A DNA stretch of 64,000 nucleotides from Gnetum montanum (Eukaryota > Streptophyta > Gnetopsida > Gnetales > Gnetaceae), in NCBI GenBank assembly GCA_015680685.1, contig MNCI01018361.1, forward strand, positions 289,559 to 353,558, in the 5' to 3' direction. This document shows positions 10,441 to 22,165 of the stretch, piece by piece (position 1 is the stretch's first letter; each line of letters starts with the position of its first letter). Made by a program: the position numbers and the translations under genes. The notes under the pieces were generated by a model. The model was not told the DNA's origin, did not search any database, and saw only the letters and a list, made by a program, of their open reading frames with translations.

Positions 10441-10745
10441 GAGACAACACACATCTAGCAATTCATCATCATCTTTCCTAGAACCAAATCCAACCTCTTT
10501 ATCCTTCTTCAAAAATTTGCAATCCTTTTTCACGTCACCACACTTCCCATAGTTCCAACACTTTGGGGATTTCCTTTTTGGACTATCTTAAAACCTATTT
10601 CAATGCCTTCATTTACCCATTCTTCTAACATGCCATCTCTCACATAGCCATCCTTCCTCTTGGGTGTTCCACAGACTAGACGCAATCCACCCCTCGTATA
10701 TGAACATTTAAGGAGATTTTCCTAGACAAATCGCCCTTAATAATA
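10440..10745 (-). pseudogene. copia gag C-terminus with eroded zinc knuckle
   Basis: Near 10520-10575 the minus strand reads C-W-N-Y-G-K-C-G-D-V-K-K-D-C, which is a CCHC knuckle (C-x2-C-x4-H-x4-C) with the second C changed to Y and H changed to D. It is followed by a lysine-rich linker leading to the protease. Upstream, toward 10.74 kb, only weak gag-like reading frames with stops remain, and I cannot place the gag start. Confidence 0.65.
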
Positions 10746-11517
10746 AAGGAAAATAAATGGACAAACGTCAAACTTTCAGCAGCAGCAACTTTGTTTCTAA
10801 GAGTTAAAACCATTAGCTTGGGATGATCCAAACCACAACTATGGAATGGTACTTTGCTAGAACATCGTCATGTTATACTAATGCTTTACTTAAATTTCTC
10901 ACGCGTCAACTAAAACTTAAGTTTTCAAAGGAGCACAGGCGACTAAAAACCAATTTTTTAAACCAGTGTTCTGTCAGTACAGACTACATGTCTAAAAGCA
11001 TATAAATCAACGAGTTTATGGGTTAAACTATCCTCCTATGGGTAAAAAAAGGATGAAAACGAAAAATACCTTTAGCCATGAGGCATCAAGTTTGCTCATC
11101 GATGAAGCAAATAATCTATGTTTAAAAAATAGAAAAATATTATTCTAAATCTATTACATTATTGCAACCACGCCAAAACTGTCTACTAAACATTTACATG
11201 CACAACATTATGCAATTACATAACAGTAACGCTTTACAACCTGATTTTTAACGAAGGTACATTGACTGGGTGAAGGCATGCCTATGTCAACTCCAAGAGT
11301 CGAGTAAGCTTAAGTCAAGTAACCTTTAAATGACATTTTTGGGCTTACAGTGTAGAGAAAAAAGATAAGTGCTTTTGGGTTGAAGCTTCTTATTTGATAC
11401 AGCTGTGAACGATAACCGTGAAATTCTATATAAACACTCAGAATTATTATCCTAGATACATAGCATTGTCCACGCCCGAGTCGCCAGGGGGTCTGGCATT
11501 CAACTGCTATAACAACA
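10746..11517. other. Intergenic, no feature recognised
   Basis: AT-rich DNA between the copia remnant and the 3' end of the U-box gene. It may include lost 5' copia sequence and the distal 3' flank of the gene. Its 60-codon open frame has no recognisable content. Confidence 0.4.
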
Positions 11518-11523
11518 TTTATT
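11518..11523 (-). terminator. Candidate polyadenylation signal of the U-box gene
   Basis: AATAAA on the minus strand, about 110 bases downstream of the stop codon at 11632-11634. Position and sequence suit a plant near-upstream element. Confidence 0.5.
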
Positions 11524-11631
11524 TGCAGAAAACATGCATCGGCATTTTAAAATAGAGATTACATGGTGCATTGTGGAGAACATACATTTGGTCTGTATCA
11601 TGGAAACTCTAGACACTGTTTCTGGTCATAC

Positions 11632-14600
11632 TCATTCACTTGTTGAAGCTTCGCTGGTGGCGTTGCGCCAGAACTCAATGGCCGACCGCAAAGAGTGATT
11701 GGGAACAAGCGTCGAATTCTCCAGAATAGCATCAGTAACAGGGGACCTGTTGCCATTTTAACTTGTTAGCACTGGTGAGTAAAGTTGAATTTGACAGCCC
11801 GTTGGCTGTGTTTCCCACGTAATTTGAAGTACATCTTTTAAGCACCATCGTATGCCGTAAATCTTCAATCAAAACTTAAAACATTGTCAAATCTTCCATC
11901 GATAATATTTTGGAAACAGCAAAAATTGCGGTTACTTACCTATTTTGAATTCAGTGCATCTATATCTTCGAATCTTATTAAGATCGTTTAGCTCGATTAT
12001 GCAATGAAAATTGGATTTGATCGTTGTGGTGCCAAACGTCATCCTGGTTCCTAGTAATACCAAAAATGTTCCCATTCTAATCCTCATACGAAATTCTGTC
12101 GTAGGAGCATCTACGGCCAGGGATTTCTATTGACTTCACAAAAAATAAAGTTTGGTTTGTATGGGGCTTGATCACGAAGTCGTAAATATTTCTTCTACGA
12201 ATTAAAAGAATTCTTTTGACATGTTTAAAAAACCTAAGATCATAGAAGTTGAGCTTCATACAAAGTAGTCTTACAGTGGGATCTCAAACAAAGACCGAAC
12301 TATACATGCGAGACACGCAGAGTGCAGAAAATAGTTTGTAATGGAAAAGTTATACATGCTAGTAGCTAGTAGAGGGAAACACACGAGAAACAATTCCAAG
12401 CTTGGAATTTCGCTAAACAAAATATATTCAATGTTATTGTAAAACCAATAATGCCATATGGTTCTCTTGTAAGCTGTGAAAACTTCAAATAACATGCAAA
12501 CTCCATACAAAATTCTCTTGCCTGAACGTGACGCAACCATTGCATACAAATAATTCCATATCATACTTATGCATCGGACATTTAGAAAGCTTCAAAAGAT
12601 TTATCAAATATCCTTAAGAGACAAGATGAGGATATTTAAAAAACAAAAGGAAGTTCGCTGGAAGTGAAGTCTTTTAAAAAAAAAGAAATTAAAACACCTA
12701 AAAAATGATTTGGGCTATTAGTGAAAATAATAAAGTAATAACAAAATTATCATAATTTGAAAATAATTTAAATAGGAAAAAGAAATTTTGATGGGTGAGA
12801 ATTATAGGTGGAGATCCTAATCCTACATTTTCACATATAGTAAAAAAAAATCCAAGTTTTTTTGTATTTTTTCTTCAGTCAAGGCAACCCAGGGTTAGTA
12901 GCACAAGCCCTATCCATACAGCGAGGTAGGTGTGACTCACTAAACAAAAAGGTCCCACCAAAAGGCTACTCCACTGCTGCCACACCTGTAAGTGAAGGCA
13001 AGAATCAAACCCACAACCTTTCAACCCAGAGATAAGTGTCCTGACCAAGAGATAAGTGCCCTAACCACCTGCATTACACCCCTTATTCTATATTTTCACC
13101 ATAATACCAACTCCAAATAGTAAGTTTGCAGGTTTGTCAATTTGAATTATAACTTGGAAAGTACAATATAAGTAACCAGCAGAATAACCATGCTCTTGTA
13201 TAATCCATGAATCGTTACAAGATTGTTGTTTTAAAAAATAAAGCATAAGTAAGGCATTGTGTTGTTGAACCCAAACTTTAACTATAAACACAATAGGCCA
13301 TATAGCATGCTTTAGTGCTTCAAACTTGCATCCTGTTTTTCGTACAAACAGCAGGGTTACCCATGAAACTATGTTCTCATGCCCTCGTATGAAGATGGAT
13401 AATGAAAACTCCTTGTAAACAAAACTCTTTGAATGCAGAACCTTTTTAGACTTTGCTGCACGAGTTATGAAATGAAATATGATATGAAATGAAATGTTAG
13501 CTTGTTAGCTTGGTGGTGAGAGTCTTGACATGGAAAGAAACAAGGAGCCACTTATAAAAATGAAAAAAATAAAAAGTTTTGATGGGTCCAACCATCCAAC
13601 ATATCCAAGAACTCAGTGGAGGTAAGAGCAGTTGCAACCTTACCACCAGTTTCGTTGTAGTGTCAGCAGGCAGAAGGTTAACGTAGTCAGGACCACCTCC
13701 ACCTGACTTATGATCTATTGTGAACGCCCAAAAGTTTGTGTGTGAATTTATGCACGCCCACGTGCGGAGGTCTTCATTGGCATACCTAAGGTACCGTGTT
13801 TCCTTCATTCGTTTATTTTCAATTGACCCTATAAACTAATGCAAAGTATTCTCCATCTCTCAAATCTCTCTAAGCCGAGATAGATATTAATCGAGTTCCA
13901 AACTTGCAAAAAACATAAACCACAACCGGGGATTGGATACCTGTTATTGCTGGAGGCGATCCAGTCCTTAATGTGCTGATACTCGTACGAGTAACCATCA
14001 GCAGCAACATAGGGGTCTTCCATGAGGCACCAGCTGATGGGGCATCGAAAGCCCTCTGGCACCTGCAAGAACGGCCGCACGCGGACTTCCGGTCGATTCA
14101 TGGCGGACACGGCCCTCTCCAGCGCTTCCATGGCCATCTGCAGCTGCGTCTTGCCCTCAACCTCCTCGCATTTCCTGCAACTCACAGCAATCTCCGCCAG
14201 TCGCCGCGCGTGCAGAGCCGGCCACTTGGCTGCCGGGTCCAGAAACGCCTCCAGCGGGTTCTCCTCCTCGATCTCCGAAACCTCCGAGTCTTCGGAGCTC
14301 TCATAAATGGCGTCCGCCACGCCATCCAGAGCTTCCACCGGAAGGTCCGGTTTTCCAGTGAGGAGATTCAGCAGCAGAAGGCCGAAACTGCGCGTATCGG
14401 CCTCTGGACCTACGGCAGGGGCGCGGGAGCGGTCTGAAACAAGGCGCATTAGACCGGCATCTGCAATCCGGCTCCCGAGATCGGCGTCGAGGAGTACATT
14501 GGAGGGCTTCAGGTTGTTGTGGAATAAAGGATGCGGTTCCAGATTGTGCATAAAGAGTAGGCCCTCGCAGACCTCTGCAGCGATTCGCAGGCGGTCGAAC

Positions 14601-17172
14601 CAAGGCAGCGGCGGGGCACCCCTCTCTGCCGGCGCTAGCTGCTCGCACAGGCTACCCCGTGCCATGTATTCGTATACCATGCAGCCTCCGTCTGGACACG
14701 CCCCCATTAGCATCACTAGCCTCGGGTGCTTCAGCCCGCTGATCCTGTCCATCTGTTCTGCATCAGAGATTTATGCATGTCTGAATCAAGCGTCCGCATC
14801 ACTGCGTATTGACTACTTTCTTGAATCTTTAAACCAACGTTTTAAAAGCCGTAGAGATTTCAATGTTCTGTTTAAGAAGGTATCATCACCCAGTGTTAAA
14901 GAACAGGGTATCATCACCCCGTGTTAAAACACCCTGATTGTATCTAGCAGTGTTATTTCTACGATAACTATGTTAGGGCTTCATCGACGATTCCATCACA
15001 ATTTTAACAGTTTAGGGAATGAGCTTAGGTGGGTTTTGATGTTTCGAAAGAACACTTCTAAGGAGGAAAGTTTTGGTTTAGATTTTCATTTCGAATATGA
15101 GTGAGAGCGAACAATTAAATTGTTCTAGAAGGCACCAAGATCGTCAAAATGTGCAAAATCTAGCAGCTACCTTCCCGACCATGCCTGGACACAGCTATTG
15201 TTTAAGTGCTTTCCCATCAATTTTTGCAAAGATACAAATCGTGCAGAGCTTAACTGAATGGATTTCATTTATTTGTTGCTTCTGAGAGTAGTGTCTCTTG
15301 TTTTACCTCACTCCTATGCTTTTTCTGGTTTGTGTTGTCGAGTACATCTATTTTGTGTTTTTTAACTTTTTACAGTACATTTCCTCCTCTCGTTGCATGC
15401 GTTCAGTTATGGATCAGTTTGATTCCAGAATAACGCTTTCATATAGGTAATGCCGGCAGTAGATATCAATATATCTGGCGGCACTATTTTAATTGGCTAA
15501 GGCTCTTTTAAGAGCAAGCCAAAAAGAACGTGCAAAGTTGCTTTTTTATTTATTTAAAAGTTTGCAATTCCACAAGTAACACGACAGAAGATATTTGCAA
15601 ATATGGGAAGAACACAGTATATCGGTATGAATTCCTCTATAATTTAATTAAGCTATTCTGAAAACCTTGATCTCGAAACTAAATAAATGAAAACCTTAAT
15701 TTCCAAACTAAACAAATGAAAAGTCTACAAATATGTACGGTTTTTAAACAGTATTCCATGTATGTTTGACCATTCAACTAAGCCATTGGAGGGCTTCAGG
15801 TTGTAAACCATTTCAACATGAAATACCAAGCCGTGTTCCTTTCTCTTGATCATTTTCAATCGTGTTTCATTTAACCGACTACACATTTTGTATTATCTTC
15901 TGAATCGTTACTCATGCTTGGACATTTTTCCCTGCAACTTCACAACTTTGAAGTTGGCACCATCCACACTTCATGTATTTCATCTTCGTACACTGGACCC
16001 GCATATTTTTCGATATTCGCATCATATTGCATATTTGCTAGTAAGTTCCATAGTTTCAAACTAACATATCTCCTAACCCTTATACTTTAGTCCATCAATC
16101 CAACATTGCATTTCCATTTATAAATTCCTAAATCTCCAATTCTAACATATCTTCTTCAACATATTGTCAGATTATTTAAGCAAATTTTCTATAATTACAA
16201 TTTAATCTATTCCAAGTCTGTAATCTAAAGATATACGGTCACTTTCAACATTTAGTTTGCCGTTAAACATAATCTTTTAACAAAGACCAATCGAGAAAAG
16301 TCGAAATTCCGAACAACTGCACGACATAATATTAACGACATCAATGTGAAGAAGTAAACACAACACTACAGCATATCCTGCGCATCCACTGTACTTCGAG
16401 CATCAGTCAGCAAAAACCTCATCTTCATCCAAAACCATAGAGCCATTTCCTATGTACATAACCTAAATATGTATGCTAACGCCTCCGACATGGTCGCAAA
16501 AACAGCATACTAGGGTTTCTAGGGTTCTGTAACTCAAAAGCACAGCACAATTACCTCGCGCTGGAAGTGGTTGCTGCCCTGAAAGAAGTTAAGCTTGAGC
16601 ACCTTAATAGCCACGGGCGTGACATGGAACATGCCCTTATAAACGGTGCCGAAGCTGCCTTCGCCAATCTTGGCCTCATCGGAGAAATTCTTCGTCGCGG
16701 CCCTCAGCTCCTGAATCGAGTACCGCGTATACCTGCGCGCCGACGATGACGAAGAAGAAGACGCAACTCTGCGCAGCTTCTCCGCTGCCTCGCGTCGCTC
16801 CTTTACGGCGGTCTCCTTCTCCCGCGTGGCGTTCTCGGCGTCCTTCACAAGCTGCTGAATTGTATCGTCCTTCTCCTTGAGCGCGCTCATCAGTTCCCCG
16901 CACAGAGCCTCGTACTCCTCAACCTGAGCCCCCCACACAGAGCCACCACAAAACGCAGAATAGTCAGTGTTTCTCGAAAATTTTTCTACAAAAGCGGCCT
17001 CCCTGAAATTCGCCGGAATCTAGAATATAGAGGTTTCCAGACAGACCTTCTCACGCGCGGAAATGGCGGCGGATTCGGCCTGCACGATTCTCTGATTGGC
17101 CTCTTCCAGGTCCTGCTGCTGCTGCTGGTTCTTGCGGGAGCCATTGCTGCCCCTTCTCATACCCAGCATCAT
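11632..17172 (-). CDS. U-box protein with N-terminal coiled coil and kinase-like domain, four exons
   Basis: Exons (minus): 17172-17047, 16923-16555, 14752-13941 and 11746-11632, joined at GT-AG introns of 123, 1802 and 2194 bp with compatible phases, giving 473 residues. Residues 1-95 are Q/E/K-rich coiled coil. A kinase-like domain follows: glycine loop IGEGSFGTVYKG at 128, VAIK lysine at 149, FQRE helix C. A U-box (FRCPISWCLMEDPYVAADG...) starts near 398 and finishes in exon 4 with SPVTDAILENSTLVPNHSLRSAI. This resembles plant U-box/kinase E3 ligases (PUB32-35 and PUB50-54 type), but no USP-like domain is seen. HRD reads HNN (243-245) and DFG reads DAG (263-265), and the activation segment is shortened with no APE, so the kinase is probably inactive while the E3 module looks whole. 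Exons are GC-rich in AT-rich surroundings. More upstream exons are possible. Confidence 0.88.
12840..13085 (-). mobile_element. tRNA-derived SINE-like repeat in intron 3
   Basis: Read on the minus strand it starts GGGGTGTAATGCAGGTGG. It has an A-box-like GTGGTTAGGGCACTTATC, a B-box-like GGTTGTGGGTTTGATTC, a unique body, and an A-rich tail changing to a T run near 12850. A short internal duplication of CACTTATCTCT is present. This is the layout of a plant tRNA-related SINE. I did not find a clear target-site duplication. Confidence 0.55.
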
Positions 17173-17179
17173 CGTTGAT

Positions 17180-17470
17180 CGCAGATCCCTAAAGATCTAA
17201 GCCGCACCAGCAGCGGCAACAATAACAGTCCTTCTCTCTGCTCTGCTTAAACGGTCGATCGCACACTATTTCTGTAACTGGAGAAGAAAATGAATTTGCA
17301 AGAGCTGGGTGTGGAAAAAAAGACAGGAAGGCAGGCAGGGCGACGGTACCATCTATCCAATCCGGTTGCAACACGTGGCGCCCATTTCGAGGTGGGCGGA
17401 AAGGCAAAAATGTAAAAGCTGTTTACGTTTACGCGCAATAAAAGAGACGTGAGGACTTTGATCATCTAAA
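17180..17470 (-). promoter_or_regulatory. 5' flank of the U-box gene with a G-box
   Basis: CACGTG at 17372-17377, in the context GCCACGTGTT on the minus strand, lies about 200 bp upstream of the ATG. This is a G-box/ABRE-like core bound by bZIP and bHLH factors. An ATTGG (reverse CCAAT) lies at 17357-17361. A pyrimidine-rich stretch nearer the gene could be leader. No convincing TATA box is seen. Confidence 0.4.
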
Positions 17471-17859
17471 AAGCTCAAAATGGTTTCAGTATTTTATTCG
17501 AAAAAACTGCGAGTCTTCGGTGCGGCTTCGTGAGCGTAGCCCACCAAGAGAGTTGCTGCAGATTAATCTGCCAAGGTGGATCTTTGTTTAGAAGTAGAAT
17601 TTCTACGCGGAATTTTACGTGTCCGGAGGGAATGCGAATCAAGCAGCCTCGTAATAAAGAATAATGGTTACCTAGCATTGTTGGTTTTGCATTCTCCTCA
17701 TTTACGTTGCTTAAGTACCATTTTTCACTAAGTTGAAGTTTAACCCGTCAAATCTACTACCACTTCATGATTTAAAGGTTATATTAATGAAAAGTTGAAC
17801 GGTAAATATGGGGAGTGTGAGAACCTAAAAGAATGACTACAAATACACTCCAAGACATA
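17471..17859. other. Intergenic, no feature recognised
   Basis: AT-rich DNA upstream of the U-box gene. Short open frames only, with no recognisable motif. Confidence 0.4.
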
Positions 17860-17975
17860 TAGCCAATAGGGACCTTAGAAGAATTATAGAGGAATATAAC
17901 ATACCTCAAGCATGACTCAAACTAGCAACTCTTTGCCTAACAAGACAATGAGCTAACCACTCAAGCACCATATCA
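17860..17975 (-). mobile_element. tRNA-like segment, possible old SINE
   Basis: The minus strand reads TGGTGCTTGAGTGGTTAGCTC, then a spacer, then GTTGCTAGTTTGAGTCATGC, which resembles A and B boxes of a class II tRNA-derived SINE at suitable spacing. It is too degenerate to fold as a working tRNA. Confidence 0.4.
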
Positions 17976-18387
17976 TTGGCTTGAATGGTAAATATTGACA
18001 AGGAATTAAGCATATTAGTGTAACACATAAAGAAGCTTTTTAGTCGTAACCATAGATCAATTTAAGCTAAGCAAGTACAAAACAAAGAAAACGTATTGTA
18101 AAATGTTGCACCAAAGATTGGTACTTATGAAAATATTAATAAGAAATACTCTCTCGATACATGATGTTTGCAAGCATACAAATCACTAGCTTAGTTATAT
18201 ATTGATTATATATAGAACTTGGTGAAGAGGTTTTTATCTTTGTTTATTTCTTTTGGTGCATATTAATTATATATATAACTTGGTCGAGAGGATCTTTTTA
18301 CTAACAAAAAATGGAATCCTATGATCAATTTTGAACTTATGAATTAGAAGTTTATCTACAAATTTAATCAAATTTAACAACAATTTG
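17976..18387. other. Intergenic flank left of Ath-2
   Basis: AT-rich sequence with a duplicated TTATATATTGATTATATATA-type word near 18195 and 18262. No gene is seen. Confidence 0.4.
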
Positions 18388-18392
18388 CTAGC

Positions 18393-19256
18393 TGATGAAT
18401 CATAGTTTGCCATGCCCGATATTGAATCCTCGATATCAAATACGCAATATTGCAATCTGGATAACGATATCGAATACACGATACCGTGATTCCTGTGTAG
18501 GCCTCTAAATATAGCATTCATGCACATAAGAAGGGAGTCAGTTGGTAAGCCTTCAGGGTAGAATCATTTTGTCAATTTTTAGTTAGTTTTCAATTCCTTC
18601 TCAAGTGCATGCCCGCAATGTGATGATTGTAATTGTACGGAACCTTTGTTCGAGTGTGACATACTTGGACATGCACTCACTTGGCAATAGAGATCGAGAT
18701 TACTCCATCATTGCAGCATTCACTTAGTTCTTGATTGTTTAATTGTTAATTATTATTTATTGTTTTTTTAATTAATATTTCTTTATCGTTATTTACTAGT
18801 CCTATTGTTAATGTGGAATGAGTACATCTTAATCACAAACATTTAAGTGTAGCTACTTGGTGACCCAATAGTGTATCTAGTAGTGCTCAAGTAATGTGCA
18901 CTTAGTAACCCTAGAAGTAGTACACAAGGTCCAAGATCTGTGCGGATGATTAAGGATAGATGTTCATCACACTTAGTCTAGCTTAGATTTTATTTTCTAT
19001 TGTCTATTAGTCTACTCAAGTTATTTTTCATTGTCTTTAGGAGTAAGTATAGAATTAGAAATCACATCATAAACCTCACTCTGGACTAAACCATACGTGA
19101 CAAAGCAAATTCTAGTCCAGGTGGGATGACAACGAACTACGATCAACGTGTAACTATTTAAGTACCACAACTAGTCCGTCTACGAAGTTTCAATTGAATT
19201 GTACATACACACTCGTGTTCATATGGTTGAGCCTAGGGGTATCTCGTCGCTCATCA
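18393..19256 (+). repeat. Ath-2 5' LTR
   Basis: It carries the CGATATCG-type palindromic array (18416-18490), a TATA-like CTAAATATAGC near 18506, and iterated AT-rich words near 18740. It ends GCTCATCA. Confidence 0.9.
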
Positions 19257-19257
19257 T

Positions 19258-19275
19258 TAGTGCTATTGTTGGGAA
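19258..19275 (+). other. Primer-binding site of Ath-2, degenerate tRNA-Asp type
   Basis: TAGTGCTATTGTTGGGAA follows the LTR by one base and keeps the layout of the tRNA-Asp complement with several transitions. Confidence 0.65.
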
Positions 19276-19386
19276 TGGTGCTAGTTATGTAGATTAGTTA
19301 TATCATCCAAGATCACTGTAACAAAGCATTAACGATATATCTTTAAAAAAAACTAATTGCAAATAAGTCACACACAATTCACAACA

Positions 19387-21300
19387 ATGTCTCTCTCATA
19401 AGACTATGATAACGCAACAACTAGTGAGGCAATTCATTGGAGAACCAACGAAATATATGATGACGGAGAAGGTTGGAGTACCCAATGTTATGTAGGAGTC
19501 TCATATGTTCATGAAGACCTCAATGATACTCAAGGACTCTTGTCATCCAACTTGGATACCTTTAGTGAGGATGGGACATCCCATAGAATGAGGGGGCCCG
19601 TAAGGCCTAGGACCTTCTCAATGGTTAACAAGAGTTTATCCAAGGATGATTCGGAGACTTACAAAATTCATGACGAGTCTTCCGATTCTTTCTCTTCCTT
19701 TGCTCCTTCAACATCAGGTCGTGACATGAATGACCATTTCTCAAGGGATCATCATAGAAATAAAAGTGAACCCATAGGCAAAGTTAGGAATGCTAACATG
19801 AACAAAGACAACATCGTCCCAACTGACAAACTCATAACCTACTTAGTGACAATGAACCCCTCCTGGCCACTAAGAGCCTAATGCATATACAAGAGGCTAT
19901 TCGAATATCTCGTAGGCATTGTAAGGAAAGCCGTCTACCTAGACTTGATTTAAACAACTTTCCCAAGTTTTTAGGAGGCTATAGCCTTCCATGATGCCTA
20001 TGTATGGAACAACATTGATAATGGGTGGCAAAGACTTAAGCTCTTTCCTATGACACTCGTTGGCCAAGAAAAAGTATGGTATAGGTCTTTAAAACCACAA
20101 TCAATTCATCATTGGCTGATAATGGTAGAACTCTTCAACGAAAGATATCAAACATGTGCAAGAGTGTTAGCCTTGAGGAGACAAATCCAAGAATGGGAAC
20201 AAGGGCAACATGAACCCTTAGACATGGCCTTAGAAAGATATTACTCATTGTTAAACAAATGCCCAGGCCATGGGTTCTCTGAAGAAAGGCTAATGTATCA
20301 CATCTGGATGGCCTTCGTAATGAAATAAGGGAGACCCTAGAGATGTATGCCCTAGGTCAACTATATGAACTACGAACCCGCCAATTCCAAGAGCTTATTA
20401 AGTGAGTAGAAAAAGAAGGAGAAATAGCCAAATGAGAGAATGTTGAAAGATCTCAACAGGATCAAAATATTAAAATAATAAAGGTCCATAATCATGAAGA
20501 GGAGAAATCAACTCACCTCAAGGAGATGGAATCATCTTTGCCAATACTACAATCACTAGATGAAATTGAGGCAAAGATCAATAAGATGATGGAATGGGTA
20601 CATGAAAAATGTGGAGAATATGCAAACATTATTAGAGGTGGAACCATGCATGACCACTCTGAAAAATAGGACAAACGGAGGATGCAAAACTAAGAAATAG
20701 GATAGAACACCACTTGACAATTGAAAAGAAGGGTTGAAGACAATAAGGATAGGGGCTCAACTACCAATCATAAGTACCAATGAGATGTTTGTCTGTATGA
20801 TCACCCCAAAAGTCAATGCCCAATATTGTCACATTTACATGAGCATTGGAGAGGAATGTTACATCTAGATTTCGTATAGAAGTATCGTGTTCAAATGTAG
20901 TGGTGAAATCCCCAATCATGGGGGAGGCCACCGCCAAACAAACTACACCCTTCATATGCCCCGACACTAAATGTTTATTATGTTTAACACCATGTTTCTC
21001 TGACTAGATCAACATCTTCTACTTCACCTCCTCATTATCATTCTCCTAAGTACTATCAACCCATGTCCTCTCCCACAAGATCACCACCTCAGGTTCCTTC
21101 CACTTCTCCTTACCCTCAATATTCTCATCCTTCACCTCCTTCTACATCACCACTAGTAGCATTAGAAGGTTTTGCACCACAGCACCAACCCATAAACATT
21201 ACTTGTGTTGCTATTGTCAATAGCAGTCAAGGTCCTCCACAATGTCGAAAGCGTCCTTTCTTTAGGCATGACTATAGAAAGAGATAGCACGATTTTGAAA
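19387..21300 (+). pseudogene. Ath-2 gag, decayed
   Basis: It starts MSLS at 19387 and is broken by many stops. The capsid-like domain at about 19960-20340 matches Ath-1 gag (WYRSLKPQSIHHW, NERYQTCARVLALRRQIQ, LNKCPGHGFSEE). A CLYDHPKSQCP block near 20795 is the counterpart of the Ath-1 cysteine/histidine cluster. A proline/serine-rich stretch at 21063-21290 ends in QCRKRPFFRHD, like the Ath-1 segment before protease. Nothing resembling the retropepsin follows. Confidence 0.8.
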
Positions 21301-21441
21301 CCACTGCATCCTCCAACTCAGCACAAGCCCAACGCTGTGATGCATCTTCCTCTTTGAACCCCATGCCTCTTGTCACCTTATCCAGGCCACCAATTAACAC
21401 TCCAACAACCATGTGAGCCAATGGATATGACCACGTGAAGG

Positions 21442-22165
21442 GACACATCGATCCTTGCATACCATCTTATGGTCACAGGTGCAATAGTGGGTTAGCTCCT
21501 TATTACATGACCACATCTTATAATTTTCCCCACTATGTTTACTTCAATCAAGTGTGTGAACCCCAATTTGGGTACATCCCTGCTGCCACATCAAAAGACA
21601 CTCAGTGGTTTAGATATGACTGAACTCCAATGTTCCCAACATGCATGGATCCAAATTTTCCGTTTATTAATTCTAGCCATGCTCAAAGGTTTAGTCATGG
21701 GGGATACCCCCCATTCTAATAAGCAGAATTAGTAAATGTTTTTCTTTTTCTTTGGTTTTACAATTTCTTGTTTTCCAATTTTTATTCTTAATTTTTCATT
21801 TTTAGACACATTGATCCTTGCATACCATCTTATGGTCACGAGTGCCATAGTGGGTTAGCTCCTTATTACATTACCACATCTTATAATTCACCCCACTATG
21901 TTTACTTCAATCAAGTGTGTGAACCCCAATTTGGGTACATCCCTGCCACCACATCAAAAGACACTCAGGGGTTTGGATATGACTAAACTCCAATGTTCCC
22001 AACATGCATGGATCCAAATTTTCCATTTATTAATTCTAGCCATGCTCAAAGGTCTAGTCATGGGGGATACCCCCCATTCTAATAAGCAGAATTAGTAAAT
22101 GTTTTTCTTTTTCTTTGGTTTTACAATTTCTTGTTTTCCAATTTTTATTCTCTAATTTTTCATTT
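21442..22165 (+). repeat. 363-bp tandem duplication in Ath-2
   Basis: Unit 1 is 21442-21804 and unit 2 starts at 21805. Both start GACACATYGATCCTTGCATA and differ by only scattered substitutions. Each unit carries a polypurine-tract-like AGTCATGGGGGAT (21693-21705, 22056-22068) and the T-rich tail. The low divergence between units suggests a later event than the LTR divergence. Confidence 0.92.

Larger units (their letters stand above)
1..10750 (-). mobile_element. Ty1/copia (Tork-like) retrotransposon, split by a nested element
   Basis: On the minus strand the expected copia order gag, protease, integrase, RT, RNase H runs from about 10.74 kb down to the left edge, interrupted at 2841-10173 by Ath-1. 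The order and the RT signature (LLYVDDMLI, then an LGMKI..DR...LWL pattern) point to copia, probably the Tork lineage. The coding parts carry many stops. The 3' LTR would lie left of the window and I could not find a 5' LTR near 10.75-11 kb, so the right boundary is approximate. Confidence 0.85.

Noticed and set aside
12271-12564. 97-codon hydrophobic frame in intron 3
   Set aside because: No splice or domain support. AT-rich composition gives such frames by chance.
13497-13808. 103-codon frame in intron 3 of the U-box gene
   Set aside because: It does not continue the U-box; the true terminal exon is at 11632-11746. No motif recognised.
13973-14927. Long plus-strand open frames opposite exon 3 of the U-box gene
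   Set aside because: They are antisense shadows of a GC-rich exon with clear kinase/U-box coding on the minus strand.
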